Shown in pieces: positions 1 to 7,260 of a stretch of DNA of 24,830 bases. The first letter of the stretch is position 1; each line of letters starts with the position of its first letter. This DNA comes from Chloroflexota bacterium (GTDB lineage Bacteria; Chloroflexota; Dehalococcoidia; SM23-28-2; RBG-16-64-32). A program made the translations under genes and the position numbers. Below the pieces are notes generated by a model that saw only the letters and a list, made by a program, of their open reading frames with translations, made no database searches and was not told the origin of the DNA. The DNA lies in assembly GCA_022563285.1 (NCBI GenBank), contig JADFNQ010000001.1, positions 1-24,830 of the forward strand, read 5' to 3'.

Positions 1-1
1 C

Positions 2-196
2 CAGATCGCGGACGCCATCACGGAGGGGCTCTCGCCGGACGGCGTCGCCGTGGTCATCGAGGCGGAGCACCTGTGTATGACCATGCGGGGCGTCCAGAAG
101 CCCGGCACCACGCTCATCACCTCCGCCATCCGCGGCGCCTTTCGCCGCCGCGCCGTCACACGCTCGGAGTTCCTGGCGCTGGTGAGAGGAGGCTAG
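2..196 (+). CDS. folE: GTP cyclohydrolase I, C-terminal 64 residues (5' end outside window)
   Basis: This is the tail of a GTP cyclohydrolase I, which converts GTP to 7,8-dihydroneopterin triphosphate at the head of folate and pterin synthesis in the cytosol. The open frame runs from base 2 to a TAG at 194-196. The visible segment has the family's C-terminal core: VAVVIEAEHLCM, in which the Cys matches the third zinc ligand, then MRGVQKPG, and a closing segment RSEFLALVR like the RxEFLxxV end of the Escherichia coli enzyme. The stop is followed at once by the next gene, whose Shine-Dalgarno sequence lies in the last folE codons, so the two are probably co-transcribed. The N-terminal part cannot be judged. 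Confidence 0.88.
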   Translation, partial: QIADAITEGLSPDGVAVVIEAEHLCMTMRGVQKPGTTLITSAIRGAFRRRAVTRSEFLALVRGG

Positions 197-197
197 T

Positions 198-1178
198 TTG
201 GCCTGCACCGTGCAACGGGAGGAGCTGGACCGGCTGGAGCCGGAGTGGCGGGCACTGCTGCCCCGCGCCGGTATGAGCAAGGTGTTCGCATCCCCCACCT
301 GGCTGCGCGTCTGGTGGGAGGAGTTCGGGTCCGGGCGTGACCTCATCCTGCTTTCGGTGCGGCGCGAGGGTGAACTCATCGGCGTGGCGCCGCTGATGCG
401 CGACGGTGACCGCCTCTGCTTCGCCGGTGATACCGAGATCTGCGATTACATGGACTTCATCGCCGCCCCGGGCGAGGAGGAGGCCGTCATCTCGGCCGTT
501 CTGCGCAGCCTAGGCGAGGAGCCCTGGCAGGAGCTGGCCTTGTGGGCTGTCCCCGAAGGTTCTCCCACCCTGGCTGCGCTGAAGGCGGTAGCGCCCCAGT
601 TCGGACTTCGTGTGGATATCGAAGTCGAGGATGTCTGTCCCCAGCTTGAGCTGCCCGGCGCCTGGGAGGAGTACCTGGCAAGTCTGGGCAAGAAGGACCG
701 GCATGAGCTGCGCCGCAAGCTGCGCAAGCTCTCCCAGGCCGGCGAGGTTGTCCTGGAGACGGTGGAAGAGCAGGCGGCAGTGGAGGCGGCGCTGGACGAC
801 TTCCTGCGCCTGTACCGTGCCAGCCGCTCCGATAAAGCCGCCTTTATGACCGAGCAGATGGAGCGATTCTTCCGGGCCATCGTCGCCGCCCTCGCTGCCG
901 AGGGGCGGGTTGAGCTCCTCTTTCTCAGTTTGGGCGGCGTCCGCGCCGCTGCTGTCCTCTGCTTCTGCGAGGGCAAAGAATCTCTCCTCTACAACAGCGC
1001 CTACGATCCAACCTACGCCTACCTCTCGGTGGGCCTCCTCTCCAAGGCGCTCGCCCTGCGGAAGGCTATCGAGCAGGGGAAAAGCCGGTTCGACTTCCTG
1101 CGCGGCCCTGAGCCCTACAAGTATGACCTGGGCGCCAAGGACGTCCGCGTGTATCGCTGTACGGTGCGCAGGAATTGA
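198..1178 (+). CDS. GNAT-superfamily acyltransferase, BioF2/CelD-like (Acetyltransf_6)
   Basis: A 326-residue protein resembling the BioF2-like (CelD/BcsL) GNAT acyltransferases, which have two GNAT-type folds and act on amino groups of sugars or peptides. The true substrate is unknown. In the N-terminal half the segment FASPTWLRVWWEEFG (about residues 30-44) is typical. In the C-terminal half the segment KKDRHELRRKLRKL and the closing RFDFLRGPEPYKYDLGA are hallmark-like. I chose TTG at 198 because AGGAGG (187-192) lies 5 nt upstream and no better in-frame ATG exists before the conserved region. The gene starts one base after folE stops. Its neighbours are a GT4 glycosyltransferase and a PIG-L deacetylase, which would suit acylation of an amino sugar, but this is inference. 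Confidence 0.78.
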   Translation: MACTVQREELDRLEPEWRALLPRAGMSKVFASPTWLRVWWEEFGSGRDLILLSVRREGELIGVAPLMRDGDRLCFAGDTEICDYMDFIAAPGEEEAVISAVLRSLGEEPWQELALWAVPEGSPTLAALKAVAPQFGLRVDIEVEDVCPQLELPGAWEEYLASLGKKDRHELRRKLRKLSQAGEVVLETVEEQAAVEAALDDFLRLYRASRSDKAAFMTEQMERFFRAIVAALAAEGRVELLFLSLGGVRAAAVLCFCEGKESLLYNSAYDPTYAYLSVGLLSKALALRKAIEQGKSRFDFLRGPEPYKYDLGAKDVRVYRCTVRRN

Positions 1179-1205
1179 CCGTTAGGTTATCATTGATGGA
1201 CGCGC

Positions 1206-2435
1206 ATGTGTAACATAGCGGTTGTCTCCGTCCATACCTCGCCCCTGGCTCGCCCCGGCACCCGCGATAGCGGTGGCATGAACGTCTACATCCGGGAGTT
1301 GAGCCGCCAGCTCTGCCGCCGCGCCCACACCATGGATATCTTCACCCGCCGCACTGATCCGGACTCGCCGCAGGTGGTGGAGATAGATGGGCGGACGCGG
1401 GTCATCCAGATAGAGACGGGGCCGCTCGACGCGGACAAGGCGTCGTTGCACCTGCATCTCCCCGAGTTCCGCCGCGGCGTTATCCGCTTCCAGGAGGAGC
1501 AGGGCCGCTCCTACGACCTCGTCCACAGCCATTACTGGCTCTCCGGCTGGGTAGGCCAGGCGCTCAAGGCCCGCTGGGGCGTCCCCCATGTCATCATGTT
1601 CCACACGCTGGGCGAGGTGAAGAACCGCGCCCGCGTCAGCGAGCGTGAGCCTGATTACCGCATCGCCGGGGAGCGGCTGGTCGCTCAGGGTGCGGACCGC
1701 ATCATCTGCGCCAGCGAAGGGGAACGGCGGGCCCTGATCGAGTACTACGGCGTGTCACCGGCGCTGACGGTGCAGGTACCCTGCGGTGTAGACATGGATC
1801 ACTTCCGCCCCATGTCCAGCGGCCGCGTTCGCCGCAGCCTGGGCCTGCCCCAGAGCGAGATGCTGGTCCTCTACGTGGGGCGCATCGAGCCCCTGAAAGG
1901 CATCGATATCCTCCTGCGGGCGGCCGCTGAGACGGAGGGCCGGTTCTGCCTCCTCATCGTCGGCGGCGATAGCAAGGACGCGGCGCGCAAGGCCGAACTG
2001 CGCAAGCTCGCGGACGAACTCGGCATCAGCGACCGGGTCATCCTCCGCGACGCCGTCCCCCACGAGCAACTGCCGCTCTACTACAACGCCGCCGACGTCT
2101 GTGTCGTCCCCTCCTACTACGAGAGCTTCGGCCTGGTGGCCCTGGAGGCGATGGCCTGCGGGATCCCCGTGGTCGCCTCCCGCGTGGGTGGTCTCCTGGA
2201 GACCGTGAAGCACGGCCAGACCGGCTATCTGGTGCCCTGGCGCTGCCCGGAGCCGTTCGCGGAGCGACTGGAGCTCCTCCTGGACAACGAAACCCTCCGC
2301 CGTAGCCTGGGCCGCATGGCCCGCGCCGCCGTAGAGCGCTTCCGCTGGGCGGAGGTCGCCACCCGCGTGGAAGAGGTCTACCACGAGCTCGTCTCCCAGT
2401 ACCGGGGTGTCAGTATCGGCGCGCACGTGGCCTAG
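1206..2435 (+). CDS. GT4-family glycosyltransferase, MshA-like
   Basis: A 409-residue retaining glycosyltransferase of family GT4 with two Rossmann domains. GGMNVYIREL at residues 23-32 is the N-terminal acceptor and phosphate loop seen in MshA (inositol-phosphate N-acetylglucosaminyltransferase) and sucrose-phosphate synthases. HSHYWLSG (107-114) is also MshA-like. The C-terminal donor domain has YVGRIEPLKGID (223-234), with the Arg/Lys pair that binds the nucleotide diphosphate, and the E-x7-E motif ESFGLVALE (306-314). No signal peptide or membrane helix is evident, so it is probably cytosolic or peripheral. The PIG-L deacetylase gene starts 12 bp downstream, implying an operon. GlcNAc transfer to a polyol is plausible, but the acceptor cannot be read from sequence. 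Sucrose-phosphate synthase-like activity is the main alternative. Confidence 0.85.
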   Translation: MCNIAVVSVHTSPLARPGTRDSGGMNVYIRELSRQLCRRAHTMDIFTRRTDPDSPQVVEIDGRTRVIQIETGPLDADKASLHLHLPEFRRGVIRFQEEQGRSYDLVHSHYWLSGWVGQALKARWGVPHVIMFHTLGEVKNRARVSEREPDYRIAGERLVAQGADRIICASEGERRALIEYYGVSPALTVQVPCGVDMDHFRPMSSGRVRRSLGLPQSEMLVLYVGRIEPLKGIDILLRAAAETEGRFCLLIVGGDSKDAARKAELRKLADELGISDRVILRDAVPHEQLPLYYNAADVCVVPSYYESFGLVALEAMACGIPVVASRVGGLLETVKHGQTGYLVPWRCPEPFAERLELLLDNETLRRSLGRMARAAVERFRWAEVATRVEEVYHELVSQYRGVSIGAHVA

Positions 2436-2447
2436 AATCCGCCTCGC

Positions 2448-3140
2448 GTGAGCGAACCGAAACGAGCCCTGGTCATAGTCGCTCACCCGGACGATGCGGA
2501 GTTCCTCTGCGCCGGCACGGTGGCCCGCTGGGTCTCCGAGGGATGGCAGGTAGCGTACGTCCTGGTCACATCCGGCGATAAGGGCAGCCACGATGAGGGT
2601 ATGACCAGCGAGCGGCTGGCCGCCGTGCGGGAGAAGGAGCAGAGCGCCGCCGCCAAGGTGCTGGGCGTCAGCGAGTGCGTCTTCCTGGGCTACCCGGACG
2701 GCTTTGTAGAGGACACGGCGGAGCTCCGGGGGAAGCTGGTGCGGGAGATACGGCGCTTCAAGCCGGACCTGGTGATCACCTGGGACCCCTACCGGCTGGG
2801 CCATAACCACCGCGATCACCGCCTCACCGGGCAGGCCGCCCTGGATGCGGTCTATCCACTCTCTCGCTCCCACCTGTACTATCCGGAGCATCTGGAACAG
2901 GGGCTGGGGCCGCACCGGGTGAAGGAGGTCCTTCTTGCCGGAAGCGATCGGGCCAATTACCATGTTGACGCAAGCGATTTTTTTCACAAGAAGATGAAGG
3001 CTTTGCGTTGCCATAAGAGTCAGCTCGGCCGCTATCCGCTAGGCGAGCTGCGAAAACGGGTGCGAGAGCGCATGGCAGAGGTGGGCAAGGAGGCCGGTTT
3101 CAAGCTGGCCGAGGCGTTCCACCGCATCGAGTGGAGATAG
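2448..3140 (+). CDS. PIG-L family zinc-dependent N-deacetylase (BshB/MshB-like)
   Basis: A 230-residue PIG-L/LmbE-like hydrolase. These enzymes remove the acetyl group from N-acetylglucosaminyl compounds, as in bacillithiol (BshB), mycothiol (MshB) and GPI synthesis. The N-terminal zinc motif AHPDDAE (residues 12-18) supplies the His, the Asp and the catalytic Asp. The third metal ligand lies in NHRDHR (120-125). TWDP and GYPDG are also family segments. The length is close to that of BshB1 proteins. It starts at GTG (2448), 12 bp after the MshA-like gene, a pairing that suggests the two act in sequence on the same sugar conjugate. The exact substrate is uncertain because the family also contains deacetylases for antibiotics and diacetylchitobiose. 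Confidence 0.86.
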   Translation: MSEPKRALVIVAHPDDAEFLCAGTVARWVSEGWQVAYVLVTSGDKGSHDEGMTSERLAAVREKEQSAAAKVLGVSECVFLGYPDGFVEDTAELRGKLVREIRRFKPDLVITWDPYRLGHNHRDHRLTGQAALDAVYPLSRSHLYYPEHLEQGLGPHRVKEVLLAGSDRANYHVDASDFFHKKMKALRCHKSQLGRYPLGELRKRVRERMAEVGKEAGFKLAEAFHRIEWR

Positions 3141-3147
3141 GACTAAG

Positions 3148-4032
3148 GTGGAGGGCCTTTCACTAACCACGTTCTGGCTGGCCCTGGGCCTCACCGCCGC
3201 GGCGGTGGTCTTCTACTGGGGCTACTCCTTCGGTGTGCGAGTAGCCGTGCGCCGCCTGGCAACCGACGGCGACGGCGGCATGACCGTCGCCACCTTCGAG
3301 AGGTTGCCGGAACCCCTGGGCAGGCTGGGCAGCCTGGCTACCTGGGCGGCGGCGGCCTTCCTGGCCGTATCGCTGTTCGCCCGCTGGCGGGCTGTGGGTC
3401 ACGCCCCCTGGTCCAACATGTGGGAGTTTACCGTCGCCTTCGCCGGCGGCATCCTGCTATTCTACATCGTGTTCGAGCGCCGGTACGGCCAGAGGGCGCT
3501 GGGCGCATTCATCCTGCCGGTGGTGCTGGCACTTCTGGCCGTAGCCGCCGCCTTCTTCCCGTCGGACGTGCAGCCCCTGGTACCCGCCCTGCAGAACCAG
3601 GACCTCCTGGCAATCCACGTAGCGATGATGGTCCTGGCCTACAGCGCCCTCAGCGTCTCCTTTGGCACCGGCGTAATGTATCTCCTCCAGGGGGAGAAGA
3701 ACCGCTTCCCGCGTCTGCCCAAGGCAACGCTCCTGGACGAGATCGGCTACCGCTCGGTAATGGTGGGCTTACCCTTGCTGGCCGTGGGGATCGCCTTGGG
3801 GGCGTACTGGGGCAACTCTGCCTGGGGTCGCTACTGGGGCTGGGACCCCAAGGAGACGTCGGCCCTGGTGACCTGGCTCATCTACGCCGGCTACATGCAC
3901 ACCCGAGGACTCCGCGGCTGGACGGGCACGCGAGCCGCCGTAATCCTGGTGCTGGGGTTCCTCGCCGTGATCTTCACCTTCTTCGTGGTGAACCTGTGGG
4001 TGTCCGGCCTCCACTCCTACGCCGGGGTGTGA
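3148..4032 (+). CDS. ccsB: CcsB/CcsA-type cytochrome c biogenesis (haem-handling) membrane protein
   Basis: A 294-residue polytopic membrane protein of the CcmC/CcsA haem-handling family, part of system II cytochrome c maturation, in which it delivers haem across the membrane with a ResB/Ccs1 partner. The diagnostic WWD motif is at residues 221-236: W221GNSAW, then RYWGWDPKE. Candidate haem-ligating histidines are H157, H251 and H289, flanking that periplasmic loop as in the family. Roughly eight hydrophobic segments are visible. It starts with GTG at 3148, 7 bp after the deacetylase gene, so it probably belongs to that transcription unit. No ResB-like partner lies in the window. The symbol is used differently between lineages (ccsA or ccsB). 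Confidence 0.88.
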   Translation: MEGLSLTTFWLALGLTAAAVVFYWGYSFGVRVAVRRLATDGDGGMTVATFERLPEPLGRLGSLATWAAAAFLAVSLFARWRAVGHAPWSNMWEFTVAFAGGILLFYIVFERRYGQRALGAFILPVVLALLAVAAAFFPSDVQPLVPALQNQDLLAIHVAMMVLAYSALSVSFGTGVMYLLQGEKNRFPRLPKATLLDEIGYRSVMVGLPLLAVGIALGAYWGNSAWGRYWGWDPKETSALVTWLIYAGYMHTRGLRGWTGTRAAVILVLGFLAVIFTFFVVNLWVSGLHSYAGV

Positions 4033-4038
4033 CCAAGC

Positions 4039-4067
4039 TTGACACCACAACAGCCGGTTGCTATCCT
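4039..4067 (+). promoter_or_regulatory. Predicted sigma-70-type promoter of the str/S10/spc cluster
   Basis: A perfect -35 hexamer TTGACA (4039-4044) is followed by a 17-bp spacer and the -10 hexamer TATCCT (4062-4067), which matches four of six consensus bases including both conserved ends. TGC directly precedes the -10, giving an extended -10 (TGn). The promoter begins seven bases after the ccsB stop. A start site near 4074 would give a leader of about 145 nt ahead of rpsL. It is the best promoter I can see and would drive the ribosomal cluster. Confidence 0.75.
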
Positions 4068-4117
4068 TATCCTTTGGCGTCTGGTTCATAAGCCATATAC
4101 GCGAGACTAGCGGTCGG

Positions 4118-4198
4118 AAGGCCTCGCCGACGTGATCGGCGCACCGGATCAAGCCGTGCCGGTCTAGCGCGAACAGTCAGGCCTTCGGCCTTTTGTTT
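4118..4198 (+). promoter_or_regulatory. Structured rpsL leader, possible attenuator
   Basis: The predicted untranslated leader contains a perfect 6-bp hairpin CGCCGA/TCGGCG (4125-4130 with 4136-4141, loop CGTGA). Next comes GCA-CGG/CCG-TGC (4141-4159, with a bulged C), and finally a terminator-like hairpin at 4179-4191. AAGGCC at 4118-4123 is complementary over six bases to the 3' arm of that last hairpin (GGCCTT, 4187-4192), one pair more than the hairpin's own 5' arm offers. Mutually exclusive folds are therefore possible. This is read by eye; no energy calculation was done, and AGGCCT is self-complementary, so alternative pairings exist. Confidence 0.4.
4179..4198 (+). terminator. Short intrinsic-terminator-like hairpin just before rpsL
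   Basis: AGGCC (4179-4183) pairs with GGCCT (4187-4191) across a three-base loop and is followed by TTTTGTTT (4191-4198). The stem is short at 5 bp, so it would be a weak terminator. Its position, 20 nt ahead of the rpsL start and inside the transcript of the promoter at 4039, argues for attenuation or partial readthrough. It could alternatively protect the mRNA end from transcription arriving from ccsB. Confidence 0.4.
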
Positions 4199-4218
4199 GT
4201 GGAAGAAGGGATTCGCAG

Positions 4219-4638
4219 GTGCCAACTATTAACCAGCTGGTCCGCCATGGGCGGAAGCCGATGGTCAATAAGACCAAGGCTCCGGCCCTGCGTTTCCGTT
4301 ACAACGCGCTAAAGAACCGGATGGTGCGCGATAGGGGCGCACCCCAGAAACGGGGTGTCTGCACCAACGTGCGCACCCAGACGCCGAAAAAGCCGAACTC
4401 CGCCCTGCGCAAGGTGGCCAGGGTGCGCCTAACCAACGGGATTGAGGTGACCGCCTACATCCCCGGCGAGGGCCATACCCTCCAGGAGCACTCCGTGGTC
4501 CTAATCCGCGGCGGCCGCGTGAGGGACCTGCCCGGCGTTCGCTACCACATCATCCGGGGGGCGCTTGACGCTACAGGGGTGGACGGGCGCAGGCAGCAGC
4601 GCAGCAAGTACGGGACCCGTAGGACCGAAGGTCCTTAG
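4219..4638 (+). CDS. rpsL: 30S ribosomal protein S12
   Basis: S12 of 139 residues sits at the decoding centre of the small subunit and helps set translational accuracy. MPTINQLVR at the start, KRGVCT (44-49), TPKKPNSALRK (55-65) and LPGVRYH (104-110) are universal S12 segments. Between residues 25 and 42 is an insertion like that of Firmicutes S12, absent from the Escherichia coli protein. Residue 102 is Arg (AGG at 4522-4524) where most bacteria have Lys; the first Lys of TPKKPN is normal. Asp103, the site methylthiolated in other bacteria, is present. The start is GTG with AGAAGGG at 4204-4210. It is first in the cluster, behind a structured leader. Confidence 0.98.
   Translation: MPTINQLVRHGRKPMVNKTKAPALRFRYNALKNRMVRDRGAPQKRGVCTNVRTQTPKKPNSALRKVARVRLTNGIEVTAYIPGEGHTLQEHSVVLIRGGRVRDLPGVRYHIIRGALDATGVDGRRQQRSKYGTRRTEGP
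4621..4635 (+). other. Perfect hairpin at the 3' end of rpsL
   Basis: AGGACC (4621-4626) and GGTCCT (4630-4635) form a 6-bp inverted repeat with a GAA loop in the last codons of rpsL, ending one base before the stop codon. No T-run follows, so it is not an intrinsic terminator. In Escherichia coli the rpsL-rpsG junction is the binding site for S7 autoregulation; whether this hairpin serves that role here is unproven. Confidence 0.35.
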
Positions 4639-4659
4639 TAGGCTTCGGGAGTCTGACCA

Positions 4660-5130
4660 GTGCCGCGCAGAGGTAAAGTAGTCCGCCGTCCAACGCCGCC
4701 CGACGCCAAGTACGGGAGCATCTGGGTTCAGATGATGATCAACAAGGTGATGAAGCGAGGAAAGAAGAGCACTGCTGAGCGCATCGTTTACGCAGCGATG
4801 GAGACGGCTGGGCAACGCACCAAGGACCCGCCGGCCCAGGTGATTGAATCGGCGATCCGCAACGTTATGCCCACCCTGGAGGTCCGCCCCCGACGCGTAG
4901 GCGGGGCTACCTACCAGATACCGCTGGAGGTACGTCCTTCGCGGCAGCTCTCCCTATCCATGCGCTGGATCCTCAGCAGCGCCCGTGCCCGCCAGGGCCG
5001 CCCCATGGCCGAACGCCTGGCCGCCGAACTCGTGGACGCCTACCGCCAGCAGGGCACGGCGGTCAAGCGTCGGGATGATACACACCGCATGGCAGAGGCC
5101 AATAAGGCCTTCGTTCACTACCGGTGGTAA
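4660..5130 (+). CDS. rpsG: 30S ribosomal protein S7
   Basis: S7, 156 residues, nucleates assembly of the 30S head by binding the 3' domain of 16S rRNA and lies near the E site. MPRRGKVVRR at the N-terminus, MINKVMKRGKKSTAE (26-40), VGGATYQIP (80-88) and the terminal AFVHYRW are family signatures, and the length is standard. The start is GTG at 4660, 21 bp after rpsL, with a modest GGGAG at 4647-4651. It follows rpsL and precedes fusA, as in most bacterial str operons. S7 is the usual autoregulator of this operon, which gives context to the inverted repeat at the end of rpsL. Confidence 0.98.
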   Translation: MPRRGKVVRRPTPPDAKYGSIWVQMMINKVMKRGKKSTAERIVYAAMETAGQRTKDPPAQVIESAIRNVMPTLEVRPRRVGGATYQIPLEVRPSRQLSLSMRWILSSARARQGRPMAERLAAELVDAYRQQGTAVKRRDDTHRMAEANKAFVHYRW

Positions 5131-5168
5131 CGGCAGCCCGGCCACGGTCTGAGTTGGGTATAGACATC

Positions 5169-7256
5169 ATGACAAGACAAGTGCCGATCGAATCACTGCG
5201 GAATATCGGGATCATCGCTCACATCGATGCTGGTAAGACCACGGTCACGGAGCGCATCCTGTTCTACACGGGACGCACCTACAAAATCGGTGACGTGGAC
5301 GCCGGCACTGCCGTCATGGACTGGATGGCCCAGGAGCGGGAGCGGGGGATCACCATCACCGCGGCCTCCACCACCACCAGCTGGCGGGACCAGGTGATCA
5401 ACATCGTGGATACCCCCGGCCACGTGGACTTCACGGTCGAAGTTGAACGCAGCCTTCGTGTCCTGGACGGGGGCGTTGTTGTATTCGATGCTGTCGCCGG
5501 AGTCCAGAGCCAGTCGGAGACCGTGTGGCGCCAGGCTGATCGCTACCATATCCCCCGCATCTGCTTCGTCAACAAGATGGACCGCGTGGGCGCCGACTTC
5601 TGGCGCACGCTGGGGATGATCAAGGAGCGCCTGAGCGCCCGGCCCGTGGCGATCCAGATCCCCATCGGCGCTGAGGACGCCCACCAGGGCGCCATTGACC
5701 TTGTGGAGATGAAGGCGATAACCTTCTCCGCAGACCGCGAGACGCCGCCGAAGGTTGAGCCTATCCCCGATGCCTATCTGACGGAGGCCCGGACCCGCCG
5801 CGAACAGCTCATCGAGGCGATAGCCGAAGTGGACGACCAGATGCTAATCAGCTACGTGGAGCACCACGACGTATCGCCTTCGGAGCTCAAGAAGGGGCTG
5901 CGACGTGCCGTCGTCAGCAACCTCGTCAACCCCGTCCTCTGCGGCGCCGCACTCAAGAACAAGGGTATCCACCCGCTGCTGGACGCGATCATAGATTATC
6001 TCCCATCACCGGCAGAGGTTCCGCCCGTCAAGGGGATCCACCCCAAGACGGGCGGCTTGATTGAGCGACGCCCCAGAGATGAAGAGCCGTTCGCCGCCCT
6101 CGCCTTCAAGGTCGTCGCCGACCCTTATGTGGGGCGCCTCGTCTACTTCCGCGTCTACTCCGGCTGCGCCAAGCAGGGGGCGGCTGTGCTCAACAGCGCC
6201 CGCGACAAGAAAGAGCGCCTGGGCCGCATCCTGCGCATGCACGCCAACCGGCGGGAAGATATAGATGATGTGAAGGCGGGTGACATCGCGGCCACGGTGG
6301 GCCTGAAGAACACATTCACCGGCGATACGCTTTGCGCCTTGGATGAGCCCGTGATCCTGGAGGCGATCAAGTTTCCGGACCCGGTCATCTCCGTGGCCAT
6401 CGAGCCCAAGACCAAGGACGACCAGGACCGCATGGCCGAGACGCTGGTCCGGCTGGGCGAAGAGGACCCCACCTTCCGTACCCGCTACGACTCCGAGACC
6501 GGCCAGACGATCATCTCCGGCATGGGCCAGCTCCACCTGGAGATCATCGTCGACCGCATGCTACGGGAGTTCAACGTGGAGGCCAACGTGGGCCGGCCTG
6601 AGGTCGCCTACAAGGAGACGATCGTTCAGCCGGCGCGGGCGGAGGGACGCTTCGTCCGCCAGACCGGCGGCCGCGGCCAGTTCGCCGTAGTCCAGCTAGA
6701 GGTGGAGCCTCAGCCGCGGGGCGCCGGATTCAAGTTCGAGGGCAAGATCATCGGTGGCGCCATCCCCCGCGAGTTCGTCCCGGCGGTGGAGCAGGGCGTG
6801 CGGGAGGCGCTGGAAACCGGCGTCTTATCCAACTACCCTGTGATAGACGTCAAGGTCACGCTTGTGGACGGTCAGCACCACCCGGTAGACTCCTCTGAGA
6901 TGGCGTTCAGGATGGCCGGGTCTCTGGGTGTCCAGGTAGGGCTGAAGCGCGGCAAGCCGATCTTGCTGGAGCCGTTCATGAAGGTGGAGGTGGCCACACC
7001 CGATGAGTTCTTCGGCGATGTGCTGGGGGACATAACCTCCCGCCGCGGCCACGTTGTGAACGTTGACCAGAGCGGCCATCTGCGGGTCATCTCTACTCTC
7101 ATCCCCCTGGCTGAGACGTTCGGCTACGCCACTGACCTGCGCTCCCTCAGCCAGGGTCGCGCCACCTACACTATGGAGTTCGATCACTATGAGGAGGTCC
7201 CCGTCTCCGTCGCCGAGCATGTCATCGGCCGGGTGCGGGGCGTAGTCCGCAGGTAG
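5169..7256 (+). CDS. fusA: Elongation factor G
   Basis: EF-G is the translocation GTPase of protein synthesis; it moves tRNA and mRNA through the ribosome and also acts in ribosome recycling. The 695-residue product has the GTPase motifs in order: G1 AHIDAGKT (17-24), switch I RGITI (59-63), G3 DTPGH (81-85) and G4 NKMD (135-138). Domains II-V follow, including GRGQFAVV-like domain IV and GDVLGDITSRRGHV in domain V. An in-frame GTG exists at 5124, but it overlaps rpsG and adds an unconserved leader; ATG at 5169 gives the usual N-terminus, though its Shine-Dalgarno is weak. The next gene is rpsJ, with no tuf between. Confidence 0.97.
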   Translation: MTRQVPIESLRNIGIIAHIDAGKTTVTERILFYTGRTYKIGDVDAGTAVMDWMAQERERGITITAASTTTSWRDQVINIVDTPGHVDFTVEVERSLRVLDGGVVVFDAVAGVQSQSETVWRQADRYHIPRICFVNKMDRVGADFWRTLGMIKERLSARPVAIQIPIGAEDAHQGAIDLVEMKAITFSADRETPPKVEPIPDAYLTEARTRREQLIEAIAEVDDQMLISYVEHHDVSPSELKKGLRRAVVSNLVNPVLCGAALKNKGIHPLLDAIIDYLPSPAEVPPVKGIHPKTGGLIERRPRDEEPFAALAFKVVADPYVGRLVYFRVYSGCAKQGAAVLNSARDKKERLGRILRMHANRREDIDDVKAGDIAATVGLKNTFTGDTLCALDEPVILEAIKFPDPVISVAIEPKTKDDQDRMAETLVRLGEEDPTFRTRYDSETGQTIISGMGQLHLEIIVDRMLREFNVEANVGRPEVAYKETIVQPARAEGRFVRQTGGRGQFAVVQLEVEPQPRGAGFKFEGKIIGGAIPREFVPAVEQGVREALETGVLSNYPVIDVKVTLVDGQHHPVDSSEMAFRMAGSLGVQVGLKRGKPILLEPFMKVEVATPDEFFGDVLGDITSRRGHVVNVDQSGHLRVISTLIPLAETFGYATDLRSLSQGRATYTMEFDHYEEVPVSVAEHVIGRVRGVVRR

Positions 7257-7260
7257 AGCC

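Noticed and set aside
1175..1193. TTGACC followed by TTATCAT upstream of the GT4 gene, as a promoter
   Set aside because: The spacing between the two elements is only about 7 bp, far from the required 16-18 bp.
1755..3014. 419-codon minus-strand frame over the GT4 and PIG-L genes
   Set aside because: Both + strand genes have catalytic motifs in place; the antisense frame has none.
4621..4635. rpsL 3' hairpin as a transcription terminator
   Set aside because: No T-run follows, and rpsG and fusA must be transcribed through it.
5124..5168. GTG at 5124 as the fusA start
   Set aside because: It overlaps the rpsG end and adds 15 unconserved residues; EF-G proteins normally begin close to the ATG at 5169.
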